From Nectonema munidae (Eukaryota > Nematomorpha > Nectonematoida > Nectonematidae), in assembly GCA_030549495.1 (NCBI GenBank), contig JAUIRK010000940.1, forward strand, positions 1 to 64,000: a stretch of DNA of 64,000 nucleotides, given 5' to 3'. Below, one piece after another: positions 47,701-58,070 of the stretch. The position numbers and the translations under genes are program-made. The notes beneath the pieces were generated by a model. It was not told the origin of the DNA. It was given only the letters and a program-made list of their open reading frames with translations, and ran no database searches. How positions within the stretch are numbered: the stretch's first letter is position 1; each line of letters begins with the position of its first letter.

Positions 47701-49270
47701 ATCTTTAAAATGAAAATGAACGAATTTATGTTTGAACTAGTAAATTCTTTTTAATTGTTAGGAATCAAACTTGAAAAGAAATTAAATTGGTCTGACCATA
47801 TCAAACCCATAGGTTAATAACAACACTCTGACGCATTTAAAAAATTATTTCCCACTATATGTAATTCTTTTTTTCCCATATATAAACTATTGCATAGTTG
47901 TTTGATGTCACTCAAATCTTTCACCTATTGACAAATTAAAGAACAAGCTCTAAGATAATTCTAAGTCATATACACGCTACCAATCCTATTTCTCATATAA
48001 ATAATTTGTTCTATTATTCTAAGGTTTTAAAAGTTAATGATAAATGTAAGTGTAAATTGGCCGTTTTCATATAAATAAAACAAATTTTTAATGACTTTTT
48101 CTCTTGTATTTTTGATAAATTTATGAATTCGAATCAATAGAATATAATTTATTTCGCATACAAGTCATAAAAAGTTTAATTAACAGATGAAGAAAGAGAA
48201 TAACATTTAATGACGTAAAAATACCTTGTAAGCATTAGATTCTATGAGAGGAGTAAATTATGTGATATGCGAGGTAAATGAAAAAGAGGTAAGGCCGGTG
48301 AAATGATTGCCTGTTCCAAATCTTGTATGAAATTAACCAAATAACATTGGAGAATAAAAGCAATAACAAATAAAACAAGTGATAACCACTTGATAAATTA
48401 TATAAGATTAAGTTCATGATTACTAAGATTACAGTATGTGCAAAGAATATAAATTGTGTTTATACAAAAATTGGAAAATAGATGAAATTTTAAATATTTA
48501 TACACTTTACAGGGAAGTATTAGTTAAAATCAATAAATAGTCGCCATATTAACTGATTTATAATTAAATTCTATTAAATATAAATCGTCTCATATCTGAA
48601 ATAAAAAATTGCACAATACTTTAATTAACTTGAACATTGGCAGTTTGTAAAGCAAATGTAAATGTTGTATGTAAAAAACTACTTATCTGAATGTGTTTCC
48701 TTGAATCCTATCCATGTTCTTTGATGAAAATTAGTTGCCTTAGTTTTTACTCTCTCTCTCTAATAAAATTTTTCCTTAGTTCTTACTCTCTCGTTTACTT
48801 CTAATGTTATAATTAAGTTAGCACTAACTTTTATATGAAGCTTTACATAATTTACCATTTTTTACATTATACAATTAGTAATTTTTTTACACTAAAGGCT
48901 TCTGGCCATTGAAAATTAGAGGAAACTATAGGGCATAACCAAAAGCTAGTTACTTAAACGGTATATCATAAAATTAATAAATGATATTATATCCATAAAT
49001 AATAAATCAATAAATTTGCGAAATTTTGCTGCTTTAATATGATATTGTTAGCGTATTTTTCCTGCAACTTTGCCATGTGGTCTGTAAAACAAGAGGTAAA
49101 CTTTCTGCAAATGTGAGAGTATGCTTTTCTATTCCTGATATTACACTTAGTACTAAATATAAATAAAGTTCTTCCTCTTCTTATTGAGAATTGTAATTGC
49201 AATCTATAAGAATGTTTTTTTTTAAGATCCACGTATCTGCTACTATGGCGGCTATTATTACTACTGCTAG
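35486..49270 (+). CDS. Secreted multi-Kazal protein gene (7 exons)
   Basis: Proposed CDS joins 35486-35549, 35614-35628, 37366-37515, 39479-39649, 43692-43856, 45822-45959 and 49227-49270, giving 747 nt or 248 residues. The product has a signal peptide, four Kazal-like modules and a short Cys/Tyr/Gly tail. All six introns are GT..AG and phase 1, as in shuffled extracellular modules. Kazal domains are tight serine-protease inhibitors or follistatin-like modules. Each module keeps VCGxxNxTYxxxC but has four cysteines, lacking the pair that would make the first classical disulfide. A hAT, a foldback element and LINE fragments sit in the introns without touching the exons. Exon joining is my inference from splice-site consensus and phase; transcripts were not seen. 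Confidence 0.7.
35614..35628 (+). CDS. Kazal gene exon 2: 15-nt microexon
   Basis: Flanked by atcactttag and gtaagagc, it supplies YIENA with phase 1 on both sides. Only 64 nt separate it from exon 1. It would link the signal peptide to the first module. Short exons are easily imagined, so confidence is moderate. Confidence 0.5.
35745..35825 (-). repeat. Jockey-like LINE 3'-end fragment (short)
   Basis: Contains gatatcatggacccgcctg, a variant of the terminal phrase shared by 36055, 38640 and the reverse complement of about 60100. Confidence 0.5.
36055..37155 (-). repeat. Jockey-like LINE 3'-UTR fragment split by a foldback
   Basis: 36055-36146 and 36981-37155 together parallel 38640-38950. 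Shared phrases include gggtatcatgggcctg, atttacaagaa, ataatcctaac, aacgctcc and gagcactacctagc. The foldback element at 36147-36980 interrupts it. The fragment lies in intron 2 of the Kazal gene, antisense. Confidence 0.65.
36147..36980. mobile_element. Foldback element, copy 2
   Basis: About 834 bp, flanked by a perfect 10-bp duplication gcatagctat (36137-36146 and 36981-36990). The arms start gtatccggacatttggccga and end with the complement (cggccaaatgcccggacac). The arm units and the internal CTAAC-rich array match copy 1 at 8878-9701 over nearly the whole length, in the same orientation. No coding capacity. Confidence 0.88.
37366..37515 (+). CDS. Kazal gene exon 3: module 1
   Basis: Acceptor tttgtgtag, donor a|gtatta, 50 codons. 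Reads CTSDEINSGPVCGANNKTYK then SICKFYLKRPSHLKK and GAC, ending GGSGK. It is the most diverged of the modules. Asn-Asn replaces the Tyr-Asp-Asn of the others, and there is only a short Gly/Ser linker. Confidence 0.8.
37516..38639 (+). other. Kazal gene intron 3, left part
   Basis: AT-rich, with a GAA-type purine run at 37560-37580. Short ORFs at 37937-38315 show no motif. Confidence 0.4.
38640..39130 (-). repeat. Jockey-like LINE 3'-UTR fragment
   Basis: The reverse complement of this stretch follows 59690-60160 for several hundred bases (cgcacccatactttcggata, cgcctaccggcccttg, tttacaagaatgtatattac). A (TA)n microsatellite sits at 38764-38792. It is antisense in intron 3. Confidence 0.75.
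39479..39649 (+). CDS. Kazal gene exon 4: module 2 with polyglycine linker
   Basis: Acceptor ttttgcttag, donor c|gtaagtca, 57 codons. Reads CTNKEKNSGKVCGYDNRTYK, NACNFKKNRPDYLGP, NDYSKGKC and then nine glycines before DGK. The glycines are encoded largely by a GGT run, a length-variable tract. A damaged inverted duplicate is at 8102-8264. Confidence 0.85.
39799..43109 (+). mobile_element. hAT transposon (TTF-finger / ZMYM1-like type)
   Basis: 3311 bp from cagagccggattaacc to gttttaatcaggccctg, inverted ends typical of this hAT group. The flanks carry a perfect 8-bp duplication tttgcaat (39791-39798 and 43110-43117). A decayed transposase fills the middle. The exact duplication and complete ends mean insertion was clean and not very ancient, although the coding frame has decayed. 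Confidence 0.92.
40591..42909 (+). pseudogene. hAT transposase relic (TTF zinc finger, DUF4371)
   Basis: The N-terminus has a basic stretch and TLPKLDKYL. Then comes a TTF-type finger (41000-41240) with EWLVYSPTTGSVYCFVCSLF and NSDTHRSSLL. The DUF4371 core has YYFCLSVDSTPDL (first catalytic Asp), RQTYDNAANISGKYKGMQ (second) and AGHSLNHVG. The hAT dimerisation end is ITNCSGERSFSQKERIKSEL. The frame changes at least four times and there are several stops, so it is not translatable as one protein. Confidence 0.9.
43692..43856 (+). CDS. Kazal gene exon 5: module 3 with polyglycine linker
   Basis: Acceptor tatttgaaaag, donor g|gtaata, 55 codons. Reads CSNQDKNSGSVCGYDNKTYK, NICNFKKNRPSYLGP and NDYYKGKC, then eight glycines and NK. 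It is close enough to exon 4 (shared NFKKNRPxYLGPNDYxKGKC) to be a tandem duplicate. Confidence 0.85.
43857..45821 (+). other. Kazal gene intron 5
   Basis: AT-rich, 1965 nt. No ORF with recognisable motifs and no shared repeat seen. Confidence 0.45.
45822..45959 (+). CDS. Kazal gene exon 6: module 4
   Basis: Acceptor tttttcaaag, donor t|gtatgagc, 46 codons. Reads CTTKETNSGPVCGYDNQTYR, NACSFVKNRPYYLGR and YDYFYGDCYYC. The polyglycine linker is replaced by a Tyr-rich end with one extra cysteine, which may pair in the tail exon. Confidence 0.82.
46085..46388 (+). repeat. Intron segment duplicated in reverse at 7655-7955
   Basis: Located about 125 nt after the donor of exon 6. Carries gaggtgaggggagatgcgcg, an island of G in AT-rich DNA. 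It could be an independent dispersed repeat, since the copy at 7655 is joined to sequence from another intron. Confidence 0.7.
46389..47754 (+). other. Kazal gene intron 6, left part
   Basis: AT-rich, no feature recognised. Short ORFs at 47010 and 47554 have no motif. Confidence 0.4.
47755..48060 (+). pseudogene. LINE ORF2 C-terminal fragment
   Basis: Translation in shifting frames gives GIKLEKKLNWSDHIKP (the LGIxxDxxLxWxxHI box after the RT palm) and HATNPISHINNLFYYSKVLK (C-terminal SHxxxLF/Y box). Stops and frame changes are frequent. It lies in sense orientation in intron 6. Confidence 0.7.
48061..49226 (+). other. Kazal gene intron 6, right part
   Basis: AT-rich with short CT repeats near 48750. 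No gene recognised. Confidence 0.4.
49227..49270 (+). CDS. Kazal gene exon 7: terminal Cys/Tyr/Gly-rich exon
   Basis: Acceptor gttttttttttaag, then PRICYYGGYYYYC and TAG. The exon begins in the phase left by exon 6. Its composition continues the DCYYC wording of that exon. An extra Cys pair here could close a small loop. Support is splice consensus, phase and composition only. Confidence 0.5.
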
Positions 49271-49779
49271 AGAGGAATGCAAAGGAAAAATCTCAATGTT
49301 TACAAAGTTATCTTCGACCTTAATGTTATTTAATTCTATTTAAATTGACTATAAACAGTTTTTAATAATGAAATATACAATAAAAAATTAACTTATTTTA
49401 ATTTTTGATTCAATAAAATTTTTAGTTGTTAATTTTATTGCAAATGATAAATTTTTTCTTAAAAAAAATTCTTCTACTCTTTCCCTCTATATTTTCCATT
49501 TGCTTTACATTGAAGAATTTTATTAGAATTCTTTATAGATCTTTGAAATAATTCACTGAGCTTCTATTCATTCATACTTCAATACAAATTTAAATTTTCG
49601 GCTAGATTATAAAAAATTTTAATTGTATTTTCAAAAGTTGACCAAATATTTAAATTTTGAGATTTCAACTTTCTGAATTTCTAAAGAACTTGGCAATGAA
49701 ATATTTCTATATCCGTGTGGATCATTTGAAGGTATTAAATTATATTTCATCAAACTGTTGCGAGATAATATCATCTTCA
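49271..49779. other. Downstream of the Kazal gene, no gene recognised
   Basis: Candidate poly(A) signals occur at about 49380 and 49412, but several similar strings occur by chance in this AT-rich DNA, so none is assigned. Confidence 0.35.
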
Positions 49780-50011
49780 TTTGCAAAACGTTCATTATTT
49801 TAAATATCAGAATTTGATAAGTCCTTATTCAAAAATTTCATTAATGTCTAAACGATCACATGTTTTAACAAACATTTTCGGCGAGCTATAAAAATATTAG
49901 CTTAAAAACAAAAAGAACAGAAGAGAAAGCTGCTAAAATTGAAACATAAAACACAAAATCAAGTAAAACGATTGATTAATTTACCTGCAAAAAGTAACCA
50001 CAAGAATAAAC
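49780..50011 (-). repeat. 231-bp dispersed repeat, inverted partner of 5291-5521
   Basis: The reverse complement runs with 5291-5521 from gtttattcttgtggttac to gaacgttttgcaaa. Beyond it, toward 49500, the minus strand does not follow the LINE at 5515. It abuts the end of the hAT transposase relic. Confidence 0.65.
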
Positions 50012-50026
50012 TTGTTGAGAGCGAAG

Positions 50027-51725
50027 TTAAGACTTGGTGTAATTCATTTTCGAAAATAACTGCTCACAGCAGTAAGTGCTACCGAACATAGCCACAGCTC
50101 TTTGAATATGCGTAATTAAATTTGGGAAATTGTTAGTAGGAAAAACAAAATTTTGAAAGAAAAACAGAGGAGATGACAAGCTGAAATTTGCTCTCAATTT
50201 CTCATCGCACTGTAGTTCCACCAACTCCATCTGCAGAGATGCAGGAGCGTCTTTCACATTGAAGTCAAATGGAGAAGTAAAAAGCTTGAAGTCTGTACTT
50301 AACAATCTTAGTGCTGCAAAACGGTAGCAAATTCTTCACGCAGTATTTTGATAACACTAACACATGCGTCCTGGTCTATATTCGCTGGAACGCATGCAAC
50401 AAGATGAGAAAAATGTATAAATTGTCCTGAAGTCAATTGAGCTTCCCAAAGGCGCAGTTTAACCTCAAAGGCAGTAATCTGCGCAAACATGTCGGTGACA
50501 AGAATGCCTTTACCTTGCAGTTTTAAGTTTAGTGAGTTCAGATGTGTTGTTATGTCCGTAAGAAAGGCCAAACGAGCTAGCCATTTTGGATCTGAAAAAT
50601 TTTCAGCGTATGAAAGATTTTTTGATGTAAAAAAGTAGCAATTTCTTGCTCTAGTATGCATACCCCAGGCAGCATAGCCCTACGACTTAGCCATCGTACC
50701 TCACAGAAGTAAAGAAGGTCTTTATACTCCTCCTTTACTCAGTCCGAAAGGGCTTGGAATTGACGATGGTTAAGGCTTCGGAATAAAATGGAATTTACAA
50801 CCTTAATCACAATAGACATTACATCAGTGAGATTGGCAGACTTGGCGCACAATGTCTCTTGATGGATGATACATTGGATTTTATGAATAGGTTGAGTGTA
50901 TCCAGCAGTTTCACAATGACGAATAAGCAGCGAAGTTGCGCCTTTTTTTTCTCCAACCATTGCTGGAGCAGCGTCAGTTGTCAAACATACAAGACGGGAA
51001 AGATCCAAAGAGTACTCATCAACACATCGAAGCAACGCTGAAAAAATATTTTGTCCCGTGACAGTGTCGCGAAGTGGGATAAGTTGGAGGAATTCCTCAA
51101 AAACTTGAAGACCTTGAGTAACACCTCTAATAAAAATAGACAACTGTGCTGTGTCCTTTCTGTCTGTGCTTTCATCCAAAGCAAGAGAAAATGCTTCAAA
51201 TTTCGAGATACGTGTTTTAAGTGAGTCGTTTACGTTGTCGGACATATCTTCAATGCGGCGGCAAACAGTACGGGAAGAAAGACTCACTTTCTCAAAGGCA
51301 GAACGCTGTTCCGGACAGATGGAATCCACTACAGCAAGAAAGCATTCTTTAATGATTTCTCCATCTGTGAATGGCTTCATTCGGTAAGCGAGGATTTTGG
51401 AGACTTCGTAGCTGGCGCGTGTAACATTTTCCGCCTCAACATTCTGCTTGTGAAAAAAAGAAAATTGTTTCTCCAGGTTGCTTTTCAGTTTATCAATTGA
51501 AACTTTTCGTTCAACAGCAGACATCGAAGCGAACTTTGAAGAGCCATGTTTTGTCTCCCAGTGACGTCTTACGTTGTATTCTTTTAGAACAGCTAATTTT
51601 TTCAAACATATGAGACATTGTGCATGTCCAAAGCGCTCTATGAAAAAATACCTTTCCCACTTAGGGTTAAAAGTTCTACCCTCGAGATCAACCTTTCTCT
51701 TCTTAACAGGCGGGACGACAGACAT
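50027..51725 (-). pseudogene. hAT transposase, BED / GTF2IRD2-like, lightly damaged
   Basis: The first 328 residues are open. They hold a BED-type finger (CLICLKKL to VRRHWETKH, about residues 36-60), LALDESTDRKDTAQL with the first catalytic Asp near 184, TDAAPAMVGEKKG with the second near 250, and CIIHQETLCAK. A stop (TGA at 50739-50741) follows ALSD. Then come EVRWLSRRAML, a frameshift near 50640, LARLAFLTDITTHLNSLNLK (50308-50661), another stop, and a last frame with STYCCEQLFSKMNYTKS (dimerisation motif). About three lesions in a near-complete transposase make this the best-preserved hAT coding region here. Terminal inverted repeats were not located. Confidence 0.9.
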
Positions 51726-53139
51726 TAGCTCGAATAAAAATTATTATTATACAAAAAAACAAAATATCACAAAGCTTAATCTTCTTTGATTATTGTAGAA
51801 TTGAAAAATTTTTCTAAAAACACTTTTAACCTTTAGCAAAGTTTGGTATCTTATTTTAAAAACATTAATAAATTTACTTAACTGACAAAAAATATATATT
51901 GAACCCACCCCCTCCCCCCACTCCCCTACTGACCTTTAAAATGTAAAAGTATTTTGTTTTTTAGTTTTTTTTAAAGTATAGGAAAACTTTTTAAAACTAT
52001 TGATATTTGAAGGCAGAAAAAACAATGTAAACTCGGGAAGTTTATTTCAGGTTTTTTTTTGAAACAAAAAAGGGGACTGCGCCTAAAACAAGATTATTTT
52101 ATTGATTTTATCAATGCTTTTTAAAAAAGATACCAAATTTGATAATAGTGAAAAGTATTTTTACATTTCAAATTTTGTAAAAAAATTTTTTTAATTCAAA
52201 AACCCTATGAAGTGTAATTTACCTTATGGTCAGCTAAATCGATATAGCCGTAATTACAAAATCTTTTAATTTTAATTTCTACCAATTTATTGATTAAGAG
52301 TGCCCTAATGTATTCTTTAGCAAAGATATTTACTATTGATGTGTATCATCGATGCATATCTTTGCTCTTGCATTGTTAACATTCAAGGTGTATAATCGGC
52401 GCATCGCTAAAACCACTGAAAAAGATTACAACTGGCTCAAATTTTCAAAGTTCAGCTATTTCACGCAAATTAAGTTGAAACATGGGGTGTATAATGCGTC
52501 AAAATGTTACAAATTTTATACTGAATTTAAAGTGCAGTCAGGTAATAATTTGTCTTTTAACTTATAATTAATTTTTTTCTCATCTATGCTTTATGTAAAA
52601 TTTTATCAATTTTCCATTTTTGAATTTATAACTTAAATTTTATTAATAAAGAGAAAAAAATATATGATTGCTTAAAAAATGTGTATTGATTTCATATAAT
52701 GAATTTGAAATTCATTAACGTATAGAGGTTAAACACGAGAGTTGATCCATTATAATTTTTTCGTTCTATAATTTCCATATAGCATTTAGTTAAAAAATTC
52801 AAATAAAGATTGCGTGTTTTATTTGATTTTTTTTTAGAAAAAAACACATTTATTTTGAAATGAAACTGATTAGTAATGTTTTCCAAATAACATTAAATTT
52901 ATTCTTACTCTTCAAGTTAAAATTAAATGACCGCTATGCTTACGCTAGTGAATTCGAGAGTTTATATTAATTAGTTAAAATATTGTTTGTTGCTTTTAAC
53001 CCCTCATTCAAAGTTCATAAAGATACTTTCATATTTAATGAGTGAGTAACTTTTAATTTATTTTTAACATATAGCTTTTATTAAATTTATTAACCACTTT
53101 TAATTTTAACCGATTATTATCTTCTCAACTACAAAAAAA
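51726..53139. other. AT-rich stretch, no gene recognised
   Basis: Contains a C-rich patch (about 51905-51925) and a 71-codon plus-strand ORF at 52352-52567 (WLKFSKFSYFTQIKLKHGVY) with no recognised family. Confidence 0.35.
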
Positions 53140-53620
53140 AAAAATCCAATAAATTCTCATAATTTTATTTAGTATTACCTTCTGCACCCTCAAAAGTATG
53201 AAAACATTAACTTACTTTTCATAATTTGATCCATTATAGTCAATTACATATTTAAACCATTTTATACATAATTTCCTCCATGTATGATTTGGTATAATGA
53301 CAGGGGAGAAAACGATTTCATATATTGAGTTTTAAAAAACTCACCTATCACACGTTTTGTAATCTTCTATAAGCTCAAGAGGTTAGACACGGAAGACAAC
53401 CCCTTATAATTTTTACTCATTATAATCTAAACTCACAAAAGAATGGAGTAATCCAATAAATTCTTATAAACTTATCTACAGATATAGTATAATCGCTCTA
53501 ACCCTCAAAAGGATAAGGACATCCCCTGCCTTGTCATAATTTTAATCAATTACATATTTTTATTTTAATTACATAGCTTGATTTGAAATAATAAAAATGG
53601 GGAAACTATCTGTTTAAAAA
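53140..53620. repeat. Tandem pair of ~300-bp satellite-like units
   Basis: tccaataaattctcataa (near 53152) and tccaataaattcttataa (near 53451) begin parallel stretches containing ctcaaaag, ttcataat/tcataatt, tcaattacatattt and a gggga-rich phrase. A relative, in the other orientation, is at 15415-15612. Confidence 0.55.
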
Positions 53621-53664
53621 GGCATTGTATTTTTGAATATTCTTTCATTACCTATATTTTGCTT

Positions 53665-55476
53665 TTAATTTAATACTTTCCATAATAGTTCCTTGTTTGA
53701 TTTGAAGTAATAAAAATTGGAAGGCAACTTGGCAAAAAGTATTGTGTTTTTGAAAAGGAATAGGGAGGCAATTTTTAATGTGATAGTATAACGAAGTATA
53801 GCAAAAGGAATAAGAGATTTTTTAGGCTTAAAGTTAGATAATGTCCAAATCAAATTTATTGGCTTCAAAACGTAAGTTTTATAATGAAAATTAATCACAT
53901 TAGATATTTTTAAAAAAAGGAACGTATATAAGCATATGATAGGAATAAATAAAATAAAATGACCTAAGAAGTGATTTAGATAAGTATAAAATATGTCTCT
54001 TATAAAGTAGACAAAGAAAGAACTGTTGTTTGAAGGCAGTAAATTCTTTGAGTAAATGGAGGAATAAGTCTTCGTTAAATTTGTAATTGGATGTGACGAG
54101 TCTTAGAGGCTTAGATAGAGAGATGAAGAGAAGAGATGAGCAAGAGTAAAATGTCTTTTTTTGCTTTTGGTTTCGGGCTCTAACTGGAAGAATGTTTGAA
54201 AATCTGTTTAATTTAAGTTTGGTGTCTTTGGAGGGGTGATGATGTTCTTTAAATGTTGTTAAGAGGAACTTGAATTGTAAAAAAATTTTGTTTGGGAGAA
54301 TTTTTGTATATTTAAAAGTTGAAGTGATTTTTTCATGTTAAATATGTATTTCAGGCAATTTTTTGTAAGTCTTTCAAATTTTGTTGAGTCTTGCATGCTA
54401 AAAGAGTAAAAAAGGTTTTTATAGCATAATTGAAATTGTTTAGAATGTACGTTTTTGGCTAATTTGGACCTAGCTATTATTTTATTGAAATAATGTCCAA
54501 TTGAGAGAGAGCTTGAGATATTAATGCAAAAATATTAATAGAAGAAGCAGTTTTTATATTGTCAAATATGCAGAGATTTTTTTGGATTTTTATTCATTTT
54601 TGGTGAGAAGTTGGTGGGGTAGTTTTGCAAAGGTTTAATTTCATACTGTTGATAGTACACAATTGTTGTAGACGATCTGAGGCATTTGAGATGAGTGATG
54701 CTAGTTCATCGGAGGACCGTAAAATGAGATGGAATAGATGTCGTTAGAATATAAGGAAAGCTTGGTAAGAGTTGTATTAATAAAAAGAGGAAGATCGTTT
54801 ATGAAGAGGTTGAATAAAATAGGAATTAGTGCAGAGCCTTGGGGTAAGCCATGATTGGTGAGCGATGGTGGGAAAATGTGTTATTAACGTAGGTTTTAGT
54901 GGTGCGGTTTGACAGGTAAGAGTTTAATAGAGAACGGCTGTTAGAGTGTAAATTAGGAATATCAAGCTTGTCTAGAAGAAGTTCATGGTTAATGCTGTTA
55001 AAAGCTTTGAAAAGGTCGTATGATGTAAGAGAAACGTAGTGTTTAGAATTCACTTTGTAGAATAAAAGTTGAATAATAGCATCAATGCAGTCGCTGGGAA
55101 GAACCTTTTCAAAAATTTTAGATAGGACAGGAATATTGGAGATATCGAGTTTGGAAACTTTCTTGTGCATAGGTAAGATAAAAGTGTGTTTCAGAGTAGT
55201 AAGGAATTTGTTGTGAATGCATGATAGGTTGATAAAATGTGTAATAATAGGTGTCAGGTAATATTGGCAATCGTTTAAAGTATTCATGGGTGATGGGTCA
55301 AATGGAAAAGAGTTAAATTTGGATGAGGAAATAGCGTGTGACACTTCGTCTGAAGTAGTGAAGCAAAATTTAAAATGTGTATTTTTTTTAGAATAAAAAT
55401 TATAAAGGACTTCTATGTATGAATGGTCAGGCGGGCTAGGATAACAACAAAGGAAGAACGTAAAGAAATTTTTCAA
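53665..55476 (-). pseudogene. LINE ORF2 relic (reverse transcriptase to C-terminus)
   Basis: The best frame (54826-55476) has SSKFNSFPFDPSPMN, LKHTFILPMHKKVSKLDISN, VLSKIFEKVLPS, SLTSYDLFKAFNSINHELLL (the AFD box) and SYLSNRTTKTYVNN. Beyond, in other frames, come LPQGSALIPILFNLFINDLP, a degraded ADD box reading LYSNDIYS, and a Lys/Phe-rich C-terminal part to about 53665. The QFGFRxG region appears deleted or unreadable. It is a CR1/L2-type relic of moderate age. Confidence 0.82.
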
Positions 55477-57489
55477 ACAATTTTTATTAAAGTAACTTGT
55501 ATACTGATTTCTTTTTTATTTGTGGCGAAATATAAAACACAAAAAGTGGATGAATAAAAAAATAAATCATTCTAAGCTAGTCTTAAATTTAAACTATCAT
55601 AGTATGTCATTCAACCTTCAATATTACAGGGGTTAATTTTTGCCTCCGAATAATTTTATATCACTTCTTCGCTATACACAAAGAAAAATTAAAGGAGAGA
55701 AATCATAGAAATGCCTCCAAAGAACTACCCACTATTAAAGTTATGTAAAGATATATATATATATAGAAAAAATTTAAATAAAATAAAAATTTAACTAAAA
55801 AAAATAAATATAATGAACACCTTACTTGTTTTTTCTTAGTGCAAAGCCAAATAACTTTATTTGTGAAACCTAATTTTATTTCTATTTTGAATAATTAAAA
55901 GTGGAATATTTGAATGAGAATTCATCTTATATTCAAATTTTGTGACCTTGAAATTTTTAATATCAAATAACATTATTATATTTCATACTTATTTTGCTTG
56001 CAGCAGATTTCTGTTTTTATTCTAAAGAACAAAACTTCCAAAAAATGAAATTATTTTTTTATCACCCGCAATATACTAAAAATACTGAGAAAAAAATCAT
56101 TTTCTATTTGAAGTATAAAATATAATTTAAGCAAACCTTTTTCTAATTGGAACAAAGAGAGTTAAATTTACTTTTTGAATATAAGATGCCTTACTACTTT
56201 GCGAGACAATACACTGTAAAAAGTAAAATGTCATTTTTGACTACAGGGTTATGTAAATTTTAAATGATTTCATAATTATCATTTTTCTTTTTCCTACTCA
56301 AAACCGAAAAATTCAAATATTCTTAAATCTTATCAAACTGATGATCACACGTTGACATTATCAGTAGTCGAAAAAGACCACGGGAGACAACAAAAAGGGA
56401 ACAAAGAAAGTATATGTAAAATAAAAAGTATAGCGCTTGCTAGACATACTATTAAGTATATATTTTTGATTTTAAAAATATTACCTAAAAATATATGAAC
56501 TATATATGTTCAAAATAATGTTATCTCAAATTTTATATGAAATATATTTTTAATACCAAATCAACAATGCTGGTTTCAATTCTAGACACAGTTTTTGCAT
56601 TTAGGATTTGAAAATTTTCGATATTTTGCTTTGGACGAATTGATAACCCCTTGGTGAAGTCGCTGAATGAGAGAAGTAGTATTGGCTGGAAGAAAATGTG
56701 ACATGAGAAAAGTCAATTATCCAAAAACAGTTGGATTTATTTTTTACTGTTTCTTCTCTTTATTAACCGCCGTCAACCACTCGGTGAAGATTTGAAAGAT
56801 CATCGATGCTTTTTTATTGGAAGTGTAGGCGACTGGCAACTGGTTAATTTTCACACCTCTCATGCATCTTGGTACTTTTCACTTTCCTATTGTAACATTT
56901 AAATAATTTTTAATGTTAAATGATCCATCAACATTGATTGCGACCTCACATTATTTGCATCATTCCAATTTCGCATCAACTTTCATACAAATGTAGCCCT
57001 ACGAAACATTTAACCTGCTTCACAGTACTTTAAGTTTTACTTTTCTATAATTACAACCTCACGACATAATTTAACACATCGCACACACACACATGTATGT
57101 ATAAACCAGCAGCCAGAACCCAACCACGTCATCAAAGAAAACAAACAAGAGGTGAAACTTTTCTGAGATCTTGACCAACTCCCAAAGTTGTCAATCAGCT
57201 AATCCATAAATGCTACCCAAGCAGCCAAAGAATCCGAAGAAGATCGAGGACGTTTCTTTTTCTCTCTTCGTTGGAAATCTTTTGTCTTTGTTTGTTGTTA
57301 ACTATCAACTTTCTGATACTAGCTATCAAATTATCTATTCAAGCAACAGTTATGCAATAAATGTGCTAAGCAAAAAAACATGAAAAACAGGGGTACAAAA
57401 TTTTTAACCTTTTTCCAGCTTTTTTCATGTAGGTGCTGCATCACTAATGAGAAGCACAAAATTTTCTATTTCTAAGTATTTTATTTTGT
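55477..57489. other. AT-rich stretch, no gene recognised
   Basis: A locally less AT-rich patch at about 56640-57300 includes a CA-repeat (57086-57096) but shows no ORF. Confidence 0.35.
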
Positions 57490-58070
57490 CATCAACTCGT
57501 TGAGTAATTTTTGATTATTTACTGAAGTAGAACAATAAACAGAATCAATTAAATACGCTTTCTTTGGTAAACTTAGATCTCCAGCCAAAACATTTACATA
57601 ATACTTATTTCCAAACGAGGACTCATCTATAATTAGAAATAAAAAACACTACTTTTTACCTTTTCTTTGATACTTTCTTTTATATTTTCTCCAACGTGTA
57701 ATGTAATATCAACAAGAATTTACAATTTGGAGAATTGTATCCCATATATTTGAACAAATCTTTAATGGAAGTATGATTCAATTTATTCAAAGTTATATTT
57801 GCTGATAAAAAAGATTCTGTTACTTTCTTTACAAAGTTATTATCACTAATAAACGTTTGAACAGAAGAAGTAGCAAATTTTGAATAATATTTAGTTGAAT
57901 GTTTTTAGTCTTTCTATGACTTTCAACAAAAAAATATTTGCTGTGTTAACAATGTTACAAAGTTTGCAATAGAGTTCATTTTTAGGAGTTGAAGTAAACT
58001 CTTCAGGAAGTTTAAAAATGAATTATTTAACTTTTTGTGAAGAAGACTTCTCAGTTTTTGGCATAATTTT
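57490..58070 (-). pseudogene. CGGBP1-like hAT transposase relic (N-terminal half)
   Basis: On the minus strand, MPKTEKSSSQKVK precedes a finger-like phrase FTSTPKNELYCKLCNIVNT. After frame changes come FIIDESSFGN-type wording (LIIDESSFGNKYYVNVLAGD) and SLPKKAYLIDSVY. That DESS..YVNVLxG box is the first catalytic region of hAT elements related to CGG-repeat-binding protein 1. The remainder toward the C-terminus is missing. Several stops and shifts are present. Confidence 0.6.
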
